In this document: positions 1-5,263 of the stretch, piece by piece
How the letters are laid out: each line of letters begins with the position of its first letter
Numbering within the stretch: position 1 is the first letter of the stretch
Source of the DNA: Thermoplasmata archaeon M9B1D
GTDB taxonomy: Archaea; Thermoplasmatota; E2; DHVEG-1
DNA: 7,495 nt
NCBI GenBank assembly: GCA_002900535.1
Contig: MUGC01000055.1
Coordinates: 1-7,495 of the forward strand
Direction: 5' to 3'
Notes under the pieces: model-generated
Told to the model about the DNA's origin: nothing
Databases searched by the model: none
Seen by the model: only the letters and a program-made list of their open reading frames with translations
Program-made: the position numbers and the translations under genes

Positions 1-20
1 AATACTCTTATTTCGGGAAT

Positions 21-28
21 GATATAAC
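21..28 (+). promoter_or_regulatory. Possible TATA element for the tRNA pair
   Basis: GATATAAC lies about 30 bases before the 5' end of tRNA-Gln, roughly where an archaeal TATA box would serve a start near the tRNA 5' end. A second AT-rich stretch (TTAATATA, 35-42) looks too close. The assignment rests on position and composition only. Confidence 0.3.
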
Positions 29-54
29 CTCAACTTAATATAGAAGTTCTTGAT

Positions 55-126
55 AGCCCTGTGGTGTAGCGGTTAACATTTTGGCCTTTGGAGCCAGCGA
101 CCCCAGTTCGAATCTGGGCAGGGCTG
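55..126 (+). tRNA. tRNA-Gln (anticodon TTG)
   Basis: The sequence folds as a complete cloverleaf. The acceptor stem pairs 55-61 with 119-125 over 7 bp, with discriminator G126. The D-arm is at 64-79, with GG at 71-72 in the loop. The anticodon stem pairs 81-85 with 93-97 around loop CTTTGGA (86-92), giving anticodon TTG at 88-90. The T-arm is at 102-118 with loop TTCGAAT. No CCA is encoded, because the bases after G126 are CTC, so CCA must be added afterwards. There is no intron. It lies 11 bases upstream of tRNA-Glu and is probably co-transcribed with it. In archaea this tRNA is normally charged with Glu and then amidated (GatDE route); that is family knowledge and is not visible here. Confidence 0.96.
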
Positions 127-137
127 CTCAATTAAAA

Positions 138-212
138 GCTCCCGTGGTGTAGTCCGGCCAATCATTCCGGCCTTTCGAGCCGGCCACTCGGGTTCGAATC
201 CCGACGGGAGCA
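138..212 (+). tRNA. tRNA-Glu (anticodon TTC)
   Basis: This is a complete cloverleaf. The acceptor stem pairs 138-144 (GCTCCCG) with 205-211, with discriminator A212. The anticodon stem pairs 167-171 with 179-183 around loop CTTTCGA (172-178), giving anticodon TTC at 174-176. The T-arm has loop TTCGAAT at 193-199 flanked by GGG/CCC. No CCA is encoded. It resembles the tRNA-Gln just upstream in its D-arm (shared GTGGTGTAG), as expected for these related tRNAs. Its 3' end is duplicated at 2156-2168 and 5057-5073, which marks it as a likely integration target. Confidence 0.97.
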
Positions 213-215
213 TAA
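199..215 (+). repeat. tRNA-Glu 3'-end repeat, copy 1 (att-like, inside the intact tRNA)
   Basis: TCCCGACGGGAGCATAA covers the last T-loop base, the 3' half of the T-stem, the 3' acceptor strand, the discriminator and three bases downstream of tRNA-Glu. The same 17 bases occur at 5057-5073, and 13 of them (202-214) occur at 2156-2168, all in direct orientation. Integrases of archaeal mobile elements commonly use tRNA 3' ends as attB, and the copy on the intact tRNA regenerates the gene after integration. No integrase gene is seen in the window, so the att role is inferred from the repeat pattern. Confidence 0.7.
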
Positions 216-220
216 ACCCT

Positions 221-228
221 ATTTTTTC
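221..228 (+). terminator. Oligo-T terminator of the tRNA pair
   Basis: A run of six T (222-227) starts ten bases after the tRNA-Glu 3' end and has no hairpin before it. This is the usual archaeal oligo-T termination signal and would end the tRNA-Gln/tRNA-Glu transcript. Confidence 0.55.
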
Positions 229-272
229 TCCTGTTGAACAATAATAAAAATATCATTTTCTACTGAAACTTG

Positions 273-300
273 AAAAAAGGGGATTCGTACCCAAAAAAAA
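273..300 (-). terminator. Double oligo-T terminator of the beta-helix/PKD gene
   Basis: Read on the minus strand, T8 (300-293) is followed by GGGTACGAATCCCC (292-279) and then T6 (278-273). The T8 tract begins 32 bases past the stop codon of the minus-strand gene ending at 332. Two oligo-T tracts fit archaeal termination. The segment between them differs by one base from the 13-base T-arm sequence of tRNA-Glu (GGGTTCGAATCCC), which may be meaningful or may reflect its palindromic nature. Confidence 0.5.
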
Positions 301-331
301 GTTAGGATCAAGTTTTTTTTTAGATAATAGA

Positions 332-1924
332 TTATAATCTCTGATTTAGTATTTTTACAAAAAAAGGAAAACGCATAAATATTTTCTGTAAAAATAATGG
401 TATGTTGATTGCTTTGTTTTTAGGCATACTGACTTCAAATGTTGACCATTCGCTTTCAGCATCATAAATATCTTTAGCTTTTACTTTTATCTCATAAGTT
501 CCTTTTTCATACCAAGTATGTGTTGCTTGTGCTGAATTTATCCATCCAGTATTATTTCCATCTCCCCAGTCAAACCAAAAATAAATTTCATCTCCATCTA
601 TATCACGTGCACTAACAGTATATGTATAAGCTTTTCCAACTTTCCCATTTTGCTCTCCTCCAGTTATAATTGGTTCATTTGGAGGATTATTTGCATCTTG
701 TGAATAATTAACTGTAATAGGGTCTGACCATTCACTTTGTGCACCATAAATATCCTCTGCTATTACTCTTAAATTAAAAGTGTCATATTCCAAAGCTATA
801 AAACCAGTAGTACAAACATCACCTGAAGAGTAATATTCTGTCCATTGTTCAACTATATCATCTTCATCCCAATCCCAACCATATCTAATAAATTCTCCAT
901 CAGGTTCAATTGTGCTTGTTGACCAGTAATACATTATAAGAATCCTACATGAAGTCGGACCAGATGGAACATTTGGTTTTTCTGGTGGTCTATTAGCAAT
1001 AGGTTCCATAAGTGGATAATTATCCTGATTGTTACCTTCTGGAATATCATAAGGTGTATCTCCTAATCCATCACTACCTGGTATATCCTGATTGGGTCCA
1101 TGATAACTATCTATTCCTTTATAATCATTCCAAAAATTACCACCAGAAGGATAACTGTTATTCCAAAAATTTAAAGGATCACCCCTCTCACAAACCTGAC
1201 CTACTTCTCCTTTATTATCACATAGATTATTATGATGTATTATATTGTGCTCACCACCACTCATACACCTATCCAACTGAATGCCATAAGCATCATTTGA
1301 GATAATTTTGTTGTACAATATCTGATTATTAGCAGACATTATCATATATATTCCTCTGGTATTTCTAAAAAAATAATTGGAAACAATACTATTGTTACTA
1401 TGCCAATCTAAGCCTGTATGTTGAAAATGAATACCATCATTAGTATTATATTCAATGGAATTATTTGAAATAATATTATTATTACTATTCTCTTTACCAG
1501 GGTACTGAGATCTAAACATAATGCCGTTTCTATTCCCTATGATAATATTAGATTCAATCGTACCATTTGTAACATTATAAAAAACTATACCATCTTTATT
1601 CAAGCCACCATTATAGATATAGCAATCTTTAATTATAAAATAAAGGCTTGTGTTTCTAATAACAATACCATCATAAATATTACAGCTTATCTTCCAATCT
1701 TCAATAATATAAGGATCCTCTAATGTTCCATTACCATTTGTAACACCGTTTTCTTCATTGAAATCTAAATCCCCATCAATGTATATGGGATCGTGGTCTG
1801 TATAATACAAATAGTTAAAAGAAAATTCATCTGAAATATCAATATTATTAACATATGCTACAGCATGGAATATAGAGGATAAGAAAAACAATAGAATAAT
1901 AATCAAACATGGTATCTTTCTCAA
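332..1924 (-). CDS. Secreted NosD-like parallel beta-helix protein with two PKD-like domains
   Basis: This is a 530-residue exported protein, probably a surface or secreted carbohydrate-binding or adhesion protein; no enzyme activity can be assigned. Residues 1-23 form a signal peptide (basic start, long Ile/Leu/Phe core, AVA before the likely cut). Residues about 65-240 are Asn/Gly/Ile-rich repeats of the NosD/CASH beta-helix type (for example DGIVF, NGIMF, DGIHF, RGIYM, YGIQL, with NN turns). Residues 252-305 carry the archaeal NosD block (GGNFWNDY, then DGLGDTPYDI, then DNYPLM). A degenerate PKD-like domain (about 315-408) is followed by a better one (about 416-499, with FDWGDGNNTGW). The tail (500-530) is a short basic-hydrophobic segment beginning MPKNK, possibly a sorting or anchoring signal. 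The start is TTG at 1924-1922; GGGGGA lies six bases upstream, and no in-frame ATG precedes it before a stop. The gene stands alone and diverges from the 2560 operon. Confidence 0.88.
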   Translation of the reverse strand: MRKIPCLIIILLFFLSSIFHAVAYVNNIDISDEFSFNYLYYTDHDPIYIDGDLDFNEENGVTNGNGTLEDPYIIEDWKISCNIYDGIVIRNTSLYFIIKDCYIYNGGLNKDGIVFYNVTNGTIESNIIIGNRNGIMFRSQYPGKENSNNNIISNNSIEYNTNDGIHFQHTGLDWHSNNSIVSNYFFRNTRGIYMIMSANNQILYNKIISNDAYGIQLDRCMSGGEHNIIHHNNLCDNKGEVGQVCERGDPLNFWNNSYPSGGNFWNDYKGIDSYHGPNQDIPGSDGLGDTPYDIPEGNNQDNYPLMEPIANRPPEKPNVPSGPTSCRILIMYYWSTSTIEPDGEFIRYGWDWDEDDIVEQWTEYYSSGDVCTTGFIALEYDTFNLRVIAEDIYGAQSEWSDPITVNYSQDANNPPNEPIITGGEQNGKVGKAYTYTVSARDIDGDEIYFWFDWGDGNNTGWINSAQATHTWYEKGTYEIKVKAKDIYDAESEWSTFEVSMPKNKAINIPLFLQKIFMRFPFFVKILNQRL

Positions 1925-1957
1925 TGCCTTTCCCCCATTATTTAATATAACACTTTA

Positions 1958-1972
1958 GATATATAATTTTCC
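1958..1972 (-). promoter_or_regulatory. Candidate BRE/TATA promoter of the beta-helix/PKD gene
   Basis: On the minus strand GGAAAATTATATATC (1972-1958) resembles an archaeal BRE (purine-rich GGAAAA) followed by a TATA box. Transcription starting about 25 bases downstream would fall near 1935, giving a very short leader that barely includes the GGGGGA ribosome binding site (1936-1931). The assignment is by position and composition only. Confidence 0.4.
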
Positions 1973-2137
1973 TCTGGGTATAAGACAGATTATTTATTGT
2001 AAATATGATGTTAAACGTACATTTAATAAATTAAACCTTTTTCTCGATTTCCACCAGCGATTTTTTTAACAATTCTTATCAGTTGAAATCCAAAGAAAAT
2101 CTTATTTTTATGAAATAGTTAAATCAAGGGATTTATA

Positions 2138-2168
2138 CCCGTGGGTGCTAAAGCTCGACGGGAGCATA
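2138..2168 (+). repeat. tRNA-Glu remnant, repeat copy 2, with hairpin
   Basis: CGACGGGAGCATA (2156-2168) matches the 3' end of tRNA-Glu (202-214) exactly. Eighteen bases before it, CCCGTGGGTG (2138-2147) resembles the tRNA-Glu 5' end (CCCGTGGTG, 141-149). CCCGT (2138-2142) can pair with ACGGG (2158-2162). The patch therefore looks like a tRNA-Glu gene with its middle deleted, or an att site decayed after recombination. It cannot encode a working tRNA because the D-, anticodon and T-arms are missing. A GC-rich island in such AT-rich DNA is unlikely to be chance. Confidence 0.6.
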
Positions 2169-2209
2169 TTAATATCTTAGTTGTGTTATAAAAATAATCT
2201 GTACTAATA

Positions 2210-2221
2210 TTTACCGGTAAA
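2210..2221. repeat. Perfect 12-base palindrome TTTACCGGTAAA
   Basis: TTTACCGGTAAA equals its own reverse complement. It lies 41 bases after tRNA-derived repeat copy 2. A one-mismatch relative (TTTACTGGTAAA, 5033-5044) lies 12 bases before repeat copy 3. It could be a protein-binding site, but its role is unknown. Confidence 0.4.
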
Positions 2222-2229
2222 AATGTTAT

Positions 2230-2349
2230 TTAATCAATATTTAGATATTTTAATTTAAAACCAGATTGATGATTTACTAAGACAACATCATAACCACTAA
2301 ATAATATCCGCATTAACAAGAGAAAAATCAAATCATTATTTTTAAAATT
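2230..2349 (-). pseudogene. Possible gene remnant (39 open codons, C-terminal type)
   Basis: On the minus strand, 39 codons are open between a TGA (2352-2350) and the TAA at 2232-2230. The first ATG is at 2313-2311 and would give 27 residues beginning MRILFSGYDVVLVN and ending KYLNID. No ribosome binding site precedes that ATG. The residue mix looks protein-like, more so than its AT-rich surroundings, so it could be the tail end of a decayed gene carried by an integrated element. I do not recognise a family. An open frame this short can also arise by chance. Confidence 0.2.
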
Positions 2350-2419
2350 TCACTCAAAAATTAGCTTTGCATTTTTATTAAAAAAATAGCCAATAAAAGT
2401 GAAAATTTATGAATAAAAA

Positions 2420-2457
2420 TACAAATCGTTAATTTATATTTTATTAAACGATTTGTA
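2420..2457. repeat. 11-bp perfect inverted repeat upstream of the C25/esterase operon
   Basis: TACAAATCGTT (2420-2430) and AACGATTTGTA (2447-2457) are exact reverse complements separated by 16 AT-only bases. The centre lies about 120 bases before the start codon at 2560, just upstream of the TATA-like stretch. Spaced dyads of this kind suit a dimeric regulator, so operator is the preferred reading. A terminator is less likely because no gene ends here and no T-run follows the second arm. Confidence 0.5.
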
Positions 2458-2470
2458 CAAACAAGTATTT

Positions 2471-2481
2471 TTTTATATATT
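2471..2481 (+). promoter_or_regulatory. Candidate TATA box of the C25/esterase operon
   Basis: TTTTATATATT lies about 80 bases before the ATG at 2560 and immediately downstream of the inverted repeat. It would place the transcript start near 2500-2505. Another AT-rich candidate (AATTATATAAA, 2514-2524) would leave only a short leader. The whole stretch is AT-rich, so the exact box cannot be decided from sequence. Confidence 0.35.
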
Positions 2482-2559
2482 ATTTTTAAATTATACACAT
2501 TATAATAGGAAAGAATTATATAAATTAATTTGGTACATTATTTATAAGGAGGAATAAAT

Positions 2560-3933
2560 ATGAAAAAAATATTACCAATAATAATTATTGGAATTTTATT
2601 CTTAAGCGGAATTGAAGCCAATGCTTTATCTCTTAAAAAAACAAATAAACAATCAACAAATTTCGAAGAATATGATATGGTTGTTATTGCACCAGATGTG
2701 TTTTCAGCGAGTATCCAAACGTTGATTGATCATAAAAATAGTCATGGTGTGAAAACATTTTTAAAAACAACTGAAGACATCTACACTAAATACAATGGAC
2801 AAGACGACGCTGAAAAAATTAAATTATTCATAAAAAACGCTATTGAGGCCAACGGAATACAATATGTTCTTCTTTTAGGCGGCCATAAAGGTCAATCTTT
2901 TTCATGGTATATCCCTGTTAGAATTGTTCATCTAGCTGATGGTGCTCGTTACACAGAATATGTCAGTGATCTCTATTACGCAGATATTTATCAGGAAGAT
3001 GGTAGTTTTGAAGATTGGAATAGTAATGGGGATGATATTATTGGTGAATGGGGTAAAGATAGTTTTGATCTGAAACCAGATATTGCACTTGGGAGATTAC
3101 CATGCAGAACCACGAAAGAAGTCGTTACGATTATAAATAAAATCATTGAATACGAAACTATGTCATTTAATGAATCATGGTTCCATCAAATGTTAGTTAC
3201 AGGTGGCGATAGTATTCCTAACTCTGGTGCTCCTTTCCCATATGAGGGTGAGGCTGTATGCGATAAAGCTATTGAAATCATGAAAAGCTTCTCCGTAAGA
3301 AAATTATTTGTATCAGATATGAGCTTAGTGGATTCTTCTGATTTTATTACTGCATGGAACCAAGGATTAGGATTTGCCTTTTATAGTGGTCGTGCAGGTC
3401 CCTCTTCGTTATTAACCTATGATATTAATGGAAATTCTGTGACTCCATTTCATGTGAAACAAATTAATAAATTACAAAATAAGGGTAAATATCCAATATT
3501 TATCATCCAGGGGTGTTTATCAGGAAAATTTGATGTAACTATATTTAATGTGATTAAATGGTTATTAAAACAACCGAATATTCAATTCAGTGATATTGCA
3601 TTTGATTGCATTGGATGGGATATGGTGAAATTACAGGATAGTGGCGCTATTGCAGCAATTGCACCTACGTCACAATGTTGGGTTAATACAGGTGATAATA
3701 ACAACAATAATATTCCTGATATTATTGAATCGGTATCAGGGTTTTTAGCGCTTGAATTTCTACGGGCGTATGCTGATGAAGGATTTACTACCCTTGGTAC
3801 AATGTATATGAAAGCTATTCAAAATTATGTTTTTATTTTTCCAGTTCATAGTGATAAAATTGATTGTAAAACCATCCAGGAATTTAGTTTGATCGGGGAT
3901 CCCAGTCTTAAAATTGGAGGATATGCAATTTAA
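2560..3933 (+). CDS. Exported C25 (gingipain-like) peptidase-family protein with His-to-Arg active-site change
   Basis: This is a 457-residue exported protein. A signal peptide spans residues 1-22 (MKK, Ile/Leu core, ANA before the likely cut). The rest is one C25-type peptidase domain: YVLLLGG (102-108); an EF-hand-like acidic loop DWNSNGDDIIGE (152-163); DIALGRLPCRT (174-184); and the closing GDPSLKIGG (446-454). C25 enzymes use a His-Cys dyad. The Cys motif is intact (IIQGCLSGKFD, C319), but the usual SGHG motif reads SGRAG, with Arg278 in place of His. The protein is therefore probably inactive as a peptidase or uses a different residue, unless R278 is a sequencing or recent mutation. A second Asn/Asp-rich loop (379-387) may bind calcium. 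The start is clear: AAGGAGG at 2546-2552, seven bases before the ATG. No PKD, Ig-like or sorting domain follows the catalytic domain, unlike many relatives. It is the first gene of a two-gene operon. Confidence 0.82.
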   Translation: MKKILPIIIIGILFLSGIEANALSLKKTNKQSTNFEEYDMVVIAPDVFSASIQTLIDHKNSHGVKTFLKTTEDIYTKYNGQDDAEKIKLFIKNAIEANGIQYVLLLGGHKGQSFSWYIPVRIVHLADGARYTEYVSDLYYADIYQEDGSFEDWNSNGDDIIGEWGKDSFDLKPDIALGRLPCRTTKEVVTIINKIIEYETMSFNESWFHQMLVTGGDSIPNSGAPFPYEGEAVCDKAIEIMKSFSVRKLFVSDMSLVDSSDFITAWNQGLGFAFYSGRAGPSSLLTYDINGNSVTPFHVKQINKLQNKGKYPIFIIQGCLSGKFDVTIFNVIKWLLKQPNIQFSDIAFDCIGWDMVKLQDSGAIAAIAPTSQCWVNTGDNNNNNIPDIIESVSGFLALEFLRAYADEGFTTLGTMYMKAIQNYVFIFPVHSDKIDCKTIQEFSLIGDPSLKIGGYAI

Positions 3934-3936
3934 TTA

Positions 3937-4968
3937 ATGGAGGAAAAAAATGAAAAAATACTATCAATCATCGTAATAGGTATTATTCTCGGTTGTAGTT
4001 TTGGCGTGAAAGGATTTTTAAAACTCAATGATGATAAAATAACACAATTTTCAACGAGTAATCACTTTCGATATTTTATGTTTGATGGACATATTCGATC
4101 GTATCAAATTCACATTCCACTCTCGTATGATGGTACAGAATCAGTTCCAGTTGTTATTGCATTACATGGTCATCCTGGTGGTTGGCTTGATTTAAAAGTA
4201 AGTACTGATTTAGATAAAAAATCAGATGAAGAAGGTTTTATCGTAGTTTATCCTACCGGTCATTTGGCACCGCTATCGGAAAGAGTCTTATTTTTTATAA
4301 ATACTTTATTGCCCACTCTTCATTTGTTGGGTCATATCTGGAATTGTTGGGATTATTGTGATATCGATGATGTAGGTTTCATTAGAGCTCTCATTAACCA
4401 TCTTGACTCAACATTAAATATTAATTCTTCAAGAATCTATATCACAGGTATATCTGGTGGAGGATTGATGACCTATCGCCTTGGTTCTGATTTATCAGAT
4501 ATTGTCGCTGCTATTGCTCCTATAGCCGGCTCTATTGGAGGAATATGGTATACTGAATCAACTCTGTATGTTATTCCAAAACCTGCTCATCCGATGCCTG
4601 TTATTGTTTTCCATGGCTTACAAGACAGAAATCTTCCATATGGGGGAGGGTGGGTTAATGGCACCATTCGTCTCTGGAATACTAATATTAAAGTGGATAT
4701 TAACACATATTTTCTTTCGGTTGATGAATCTATCTCATTTTGGGTTGAACATAATGATTGTAACCCCATTCCTGAGATTGAAACAAGTCCAAGCGGAAAT
4801 ATCATTAAACAAACATATGCAAATGGTACTGATGGCTCTGAAGTTGTTTTATATACTGTTGTAAATGGTGGTCATGAGTGGTTTGGCGGTCCAGAATTTT
4901 GGCCACCTTGCGAGATTTCAGCAACTGATCTTATGTGGGAGTTTTTTGAAGCGCATCCGAAACAATAA
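3937..4968 (+). CDS. Exported alpha/beta hydrolase, PHB-depolymerase/feruloyl-esterase type
   Basis: This is a 343-residue serine esterase, probably extracellular and acting on polyester or aryl-ester bonds. Members of the family (LpqC/PHB depolymerase group) cleave short polyhydroxybutyrate or feruloyl-sugar esters; the substrate here is unknown. The triad is visible: oxyanion HG (77-78), nucleophile S173 in GISGGG, D230 in HGLQDRNLPYGGG, and H313 in NGGHEWFGG. An IILGC sequence (16-20) at the end of the hydrophobic leader resembles a lipobox. The start is odd. ATG 3937 lies only three bases after the upstream stop and lacks a well-spaced ribosome binding site. A strong GGAGG (3939-3943) instead serves ATG 3950, whose frame closes after eight codons. 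One extra A in the run 3953-3958 would join that ATG to the main frame as MKKILSIIVIG, a normal signal peptide. As read, the leader begins MEEKNEK, unusually acidic. Confidence 0.82.
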   Translation: MEEKNEKILSIIVIGIILGCSFGVKGFLKLNDDKITQFSTSNHFRYFMFDGHIRSYQIHIPLSYDGTESVPVVIALHGHPGGWLDLKVSTDLDKKSDEEGFIVVYPTGHLAPLSERVLFFINTLLPTLHLLGHIWNCWDYCDIDDVGFIRALINHLDSTLNINSSRIYITGISGGGLMTYRLGSDLSDIVAAIAPIAGSIGGIWYTESTLYVIPKPAHPMPVIVFHGLQDRNLPYGGGWVNGTIRLWNTNIKVDINTYFLSVDESISFWVEHNDCNPIPEIETSPSGNIIKQTYANGTDGSEVVLYTVVNGGHEWFGGPEFWPPCEISATDLMWEFFEAHPKQ

Positions 4969-4989
4969 TAAACATCTTACAACTTCTAA

Positions 4990-5001
4990 TTTTCTTTCTT
5001 T
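4990..5001 (+). terminator. T-rich terminator candidate after the esterase gene
   Basis: TTTTCTTTCTTT follows the esterase stop codon by about 20 bases. Pyrimidine tracts rich in T serve as archaeal terminators. It also fits the need to stop before the convergent copper operon. Confidence 0.35.
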
Positions 5002-5032
5002 GAAAAAATGAGGATATCAATTTTCCATAATT

Positions 5033-5044
5033 TTTACTGGTAAA
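5033..5044. repeat. Near-palindrome TTTACTGGTAAA
   Basis: This differs by one base from the perfect palindrome TTTACCGGTAAA at 2210-2221. It sits 12 bases before tRNA-derived repeat copy 3. The shared association with two tRNA-derived repeats suggests a common accessory site, but chance cannot be excluded. Confidence 0.3.
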
Positions 5045-5056
5045 TTCGTGTTTCCT

Positions 5057-5073
5057 TCCCGACGGGAGCATAA
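5057..5073 (+). repeat. tRNA-Glu 3'-end repeat, copy 3 (distal att-like site)
   Basis: TCCCGACGGGAGCATAA is identical over 17 bases to the 3' end of tRNA-Glu and its first three flanking bases (199-215), in the same orientation. No other part of a tRNA is present upstream, so this is a fragment and not a gene. It lies between the ends of the convergent esterase and copper operons. The best reading is the far attachment site (attR-like) of an island integrated at tRNA-Glu and spanning 216-5056. Confidence 0.7.
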
Positions 5074-5116
5074 TACAATTTATTAAAGTCATGAGATTTG
5101 AACTTGAAATCAAAGT

Positions 5117-5263
5117 CTAATTTTCTGCATATTTTTCTGGATTTTCATCAAATGCTTTCTTACAGCCAGATGCACAAAAATAGTATTTCTTACCCTTATA
5201 TTTAGAATAATACTGTGCAGTATTTTCATCAACTGTCATTTTACAAATTGGATCTATTGCCAT
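5117..5263 (-). CDS. Stand-alone YHS-domain protein, 48 residues, probable metal-binding accessory of CopA
   Basis: The 48-residue product is a complete YHS domain and nothing more. It opens MAIDPICKM, with the family's D-P-x-C core (C7), and then has YYFCASGCKKAFDENPEKY, giving a second Cys pair (C30, C34) and the typical closing F-x-x-x-P-x-x-Y. YHS domains are often fused to, or encoded beside, copper P-type ATPases and are thought to bind copper or related metals. Here the domain is a separate cytoplasmic polypeptide (no signal peptide) whose ATG (5263-5261) follows the copA stop by 22 bases. A strong AAGGAGGTG site (5280-5272) lies in that gap, so co-transcription with copA is likely. 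The exact ligand and function remain inferred. Confidence 0.88.
   Translation of the reverse strand: MAIDPICKMTVDENTAQYYSKYKGKKYYFCASGCKKAFDENPEKYAEN

Larger units (their letters stand above)
1925..2559. other. Divergent intergenic region, 635 bases, AT-rich
   Basis: This gap lies between the minus-strand beta-helix/PKD gene and the plus-strand C25-family gene. It contains a promoter candidate for each, a tRNA-Glu-derived repeat (2156-2168) with a hairpin (2138-2162), a perfect 12-base palindrome (2210-2221), a short open stretch on the minus strand (2230-2349) and an 11-bp inverted repeat (2420-2457). No convincing intact gene is seen. The composition is markedly AT-rich apart from the GC-rich tRNA-derived patch, which stands out. 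Confidence 0.7.

Noticed and set aside
329..340. AGATTATAATCT palindrome over the beta-helix/PKD stop codon
   Set aside because: It is AT-only apart from its end bases, has no T-run directly after it on the minus strand, and is of a size expected by chance in such AT-rich DNA.
1012..1305. Plus-strand frame of 97 codons inside the beta-helix gene
   Set aside because: Its His/Tyr/Asp-rich translation is the antisense shadow of the Asn-rich beta-helix repeats. No start signals are seen.
332..1924. NosD-like domain taken as a copper protein linked to CopA
   Set aside because: NosD homology here reflects a general beta-helix fold. The gene is far from copA, in a separate transcript, and on the other side of the tRNA-derived repeats. 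No copper-ligand cluster is evident.
3709..3735. AAT-rich run in the C25-family gene as a microsatellite or frameshift site
   Set aside because: It encodes an Asn/Asp-rich loop (residues 379-387, ending IPD) of a kind common in calcium-binding segments, and the frame is undisturbed.
4931..5113. Minus-strand 60-codon frame between the esterase and the YHS gene
   Set aside because: It overlaps the esterase 3' end and the tRNA-derived repeat. Its translation shows no domain features and no ribosome binding site.
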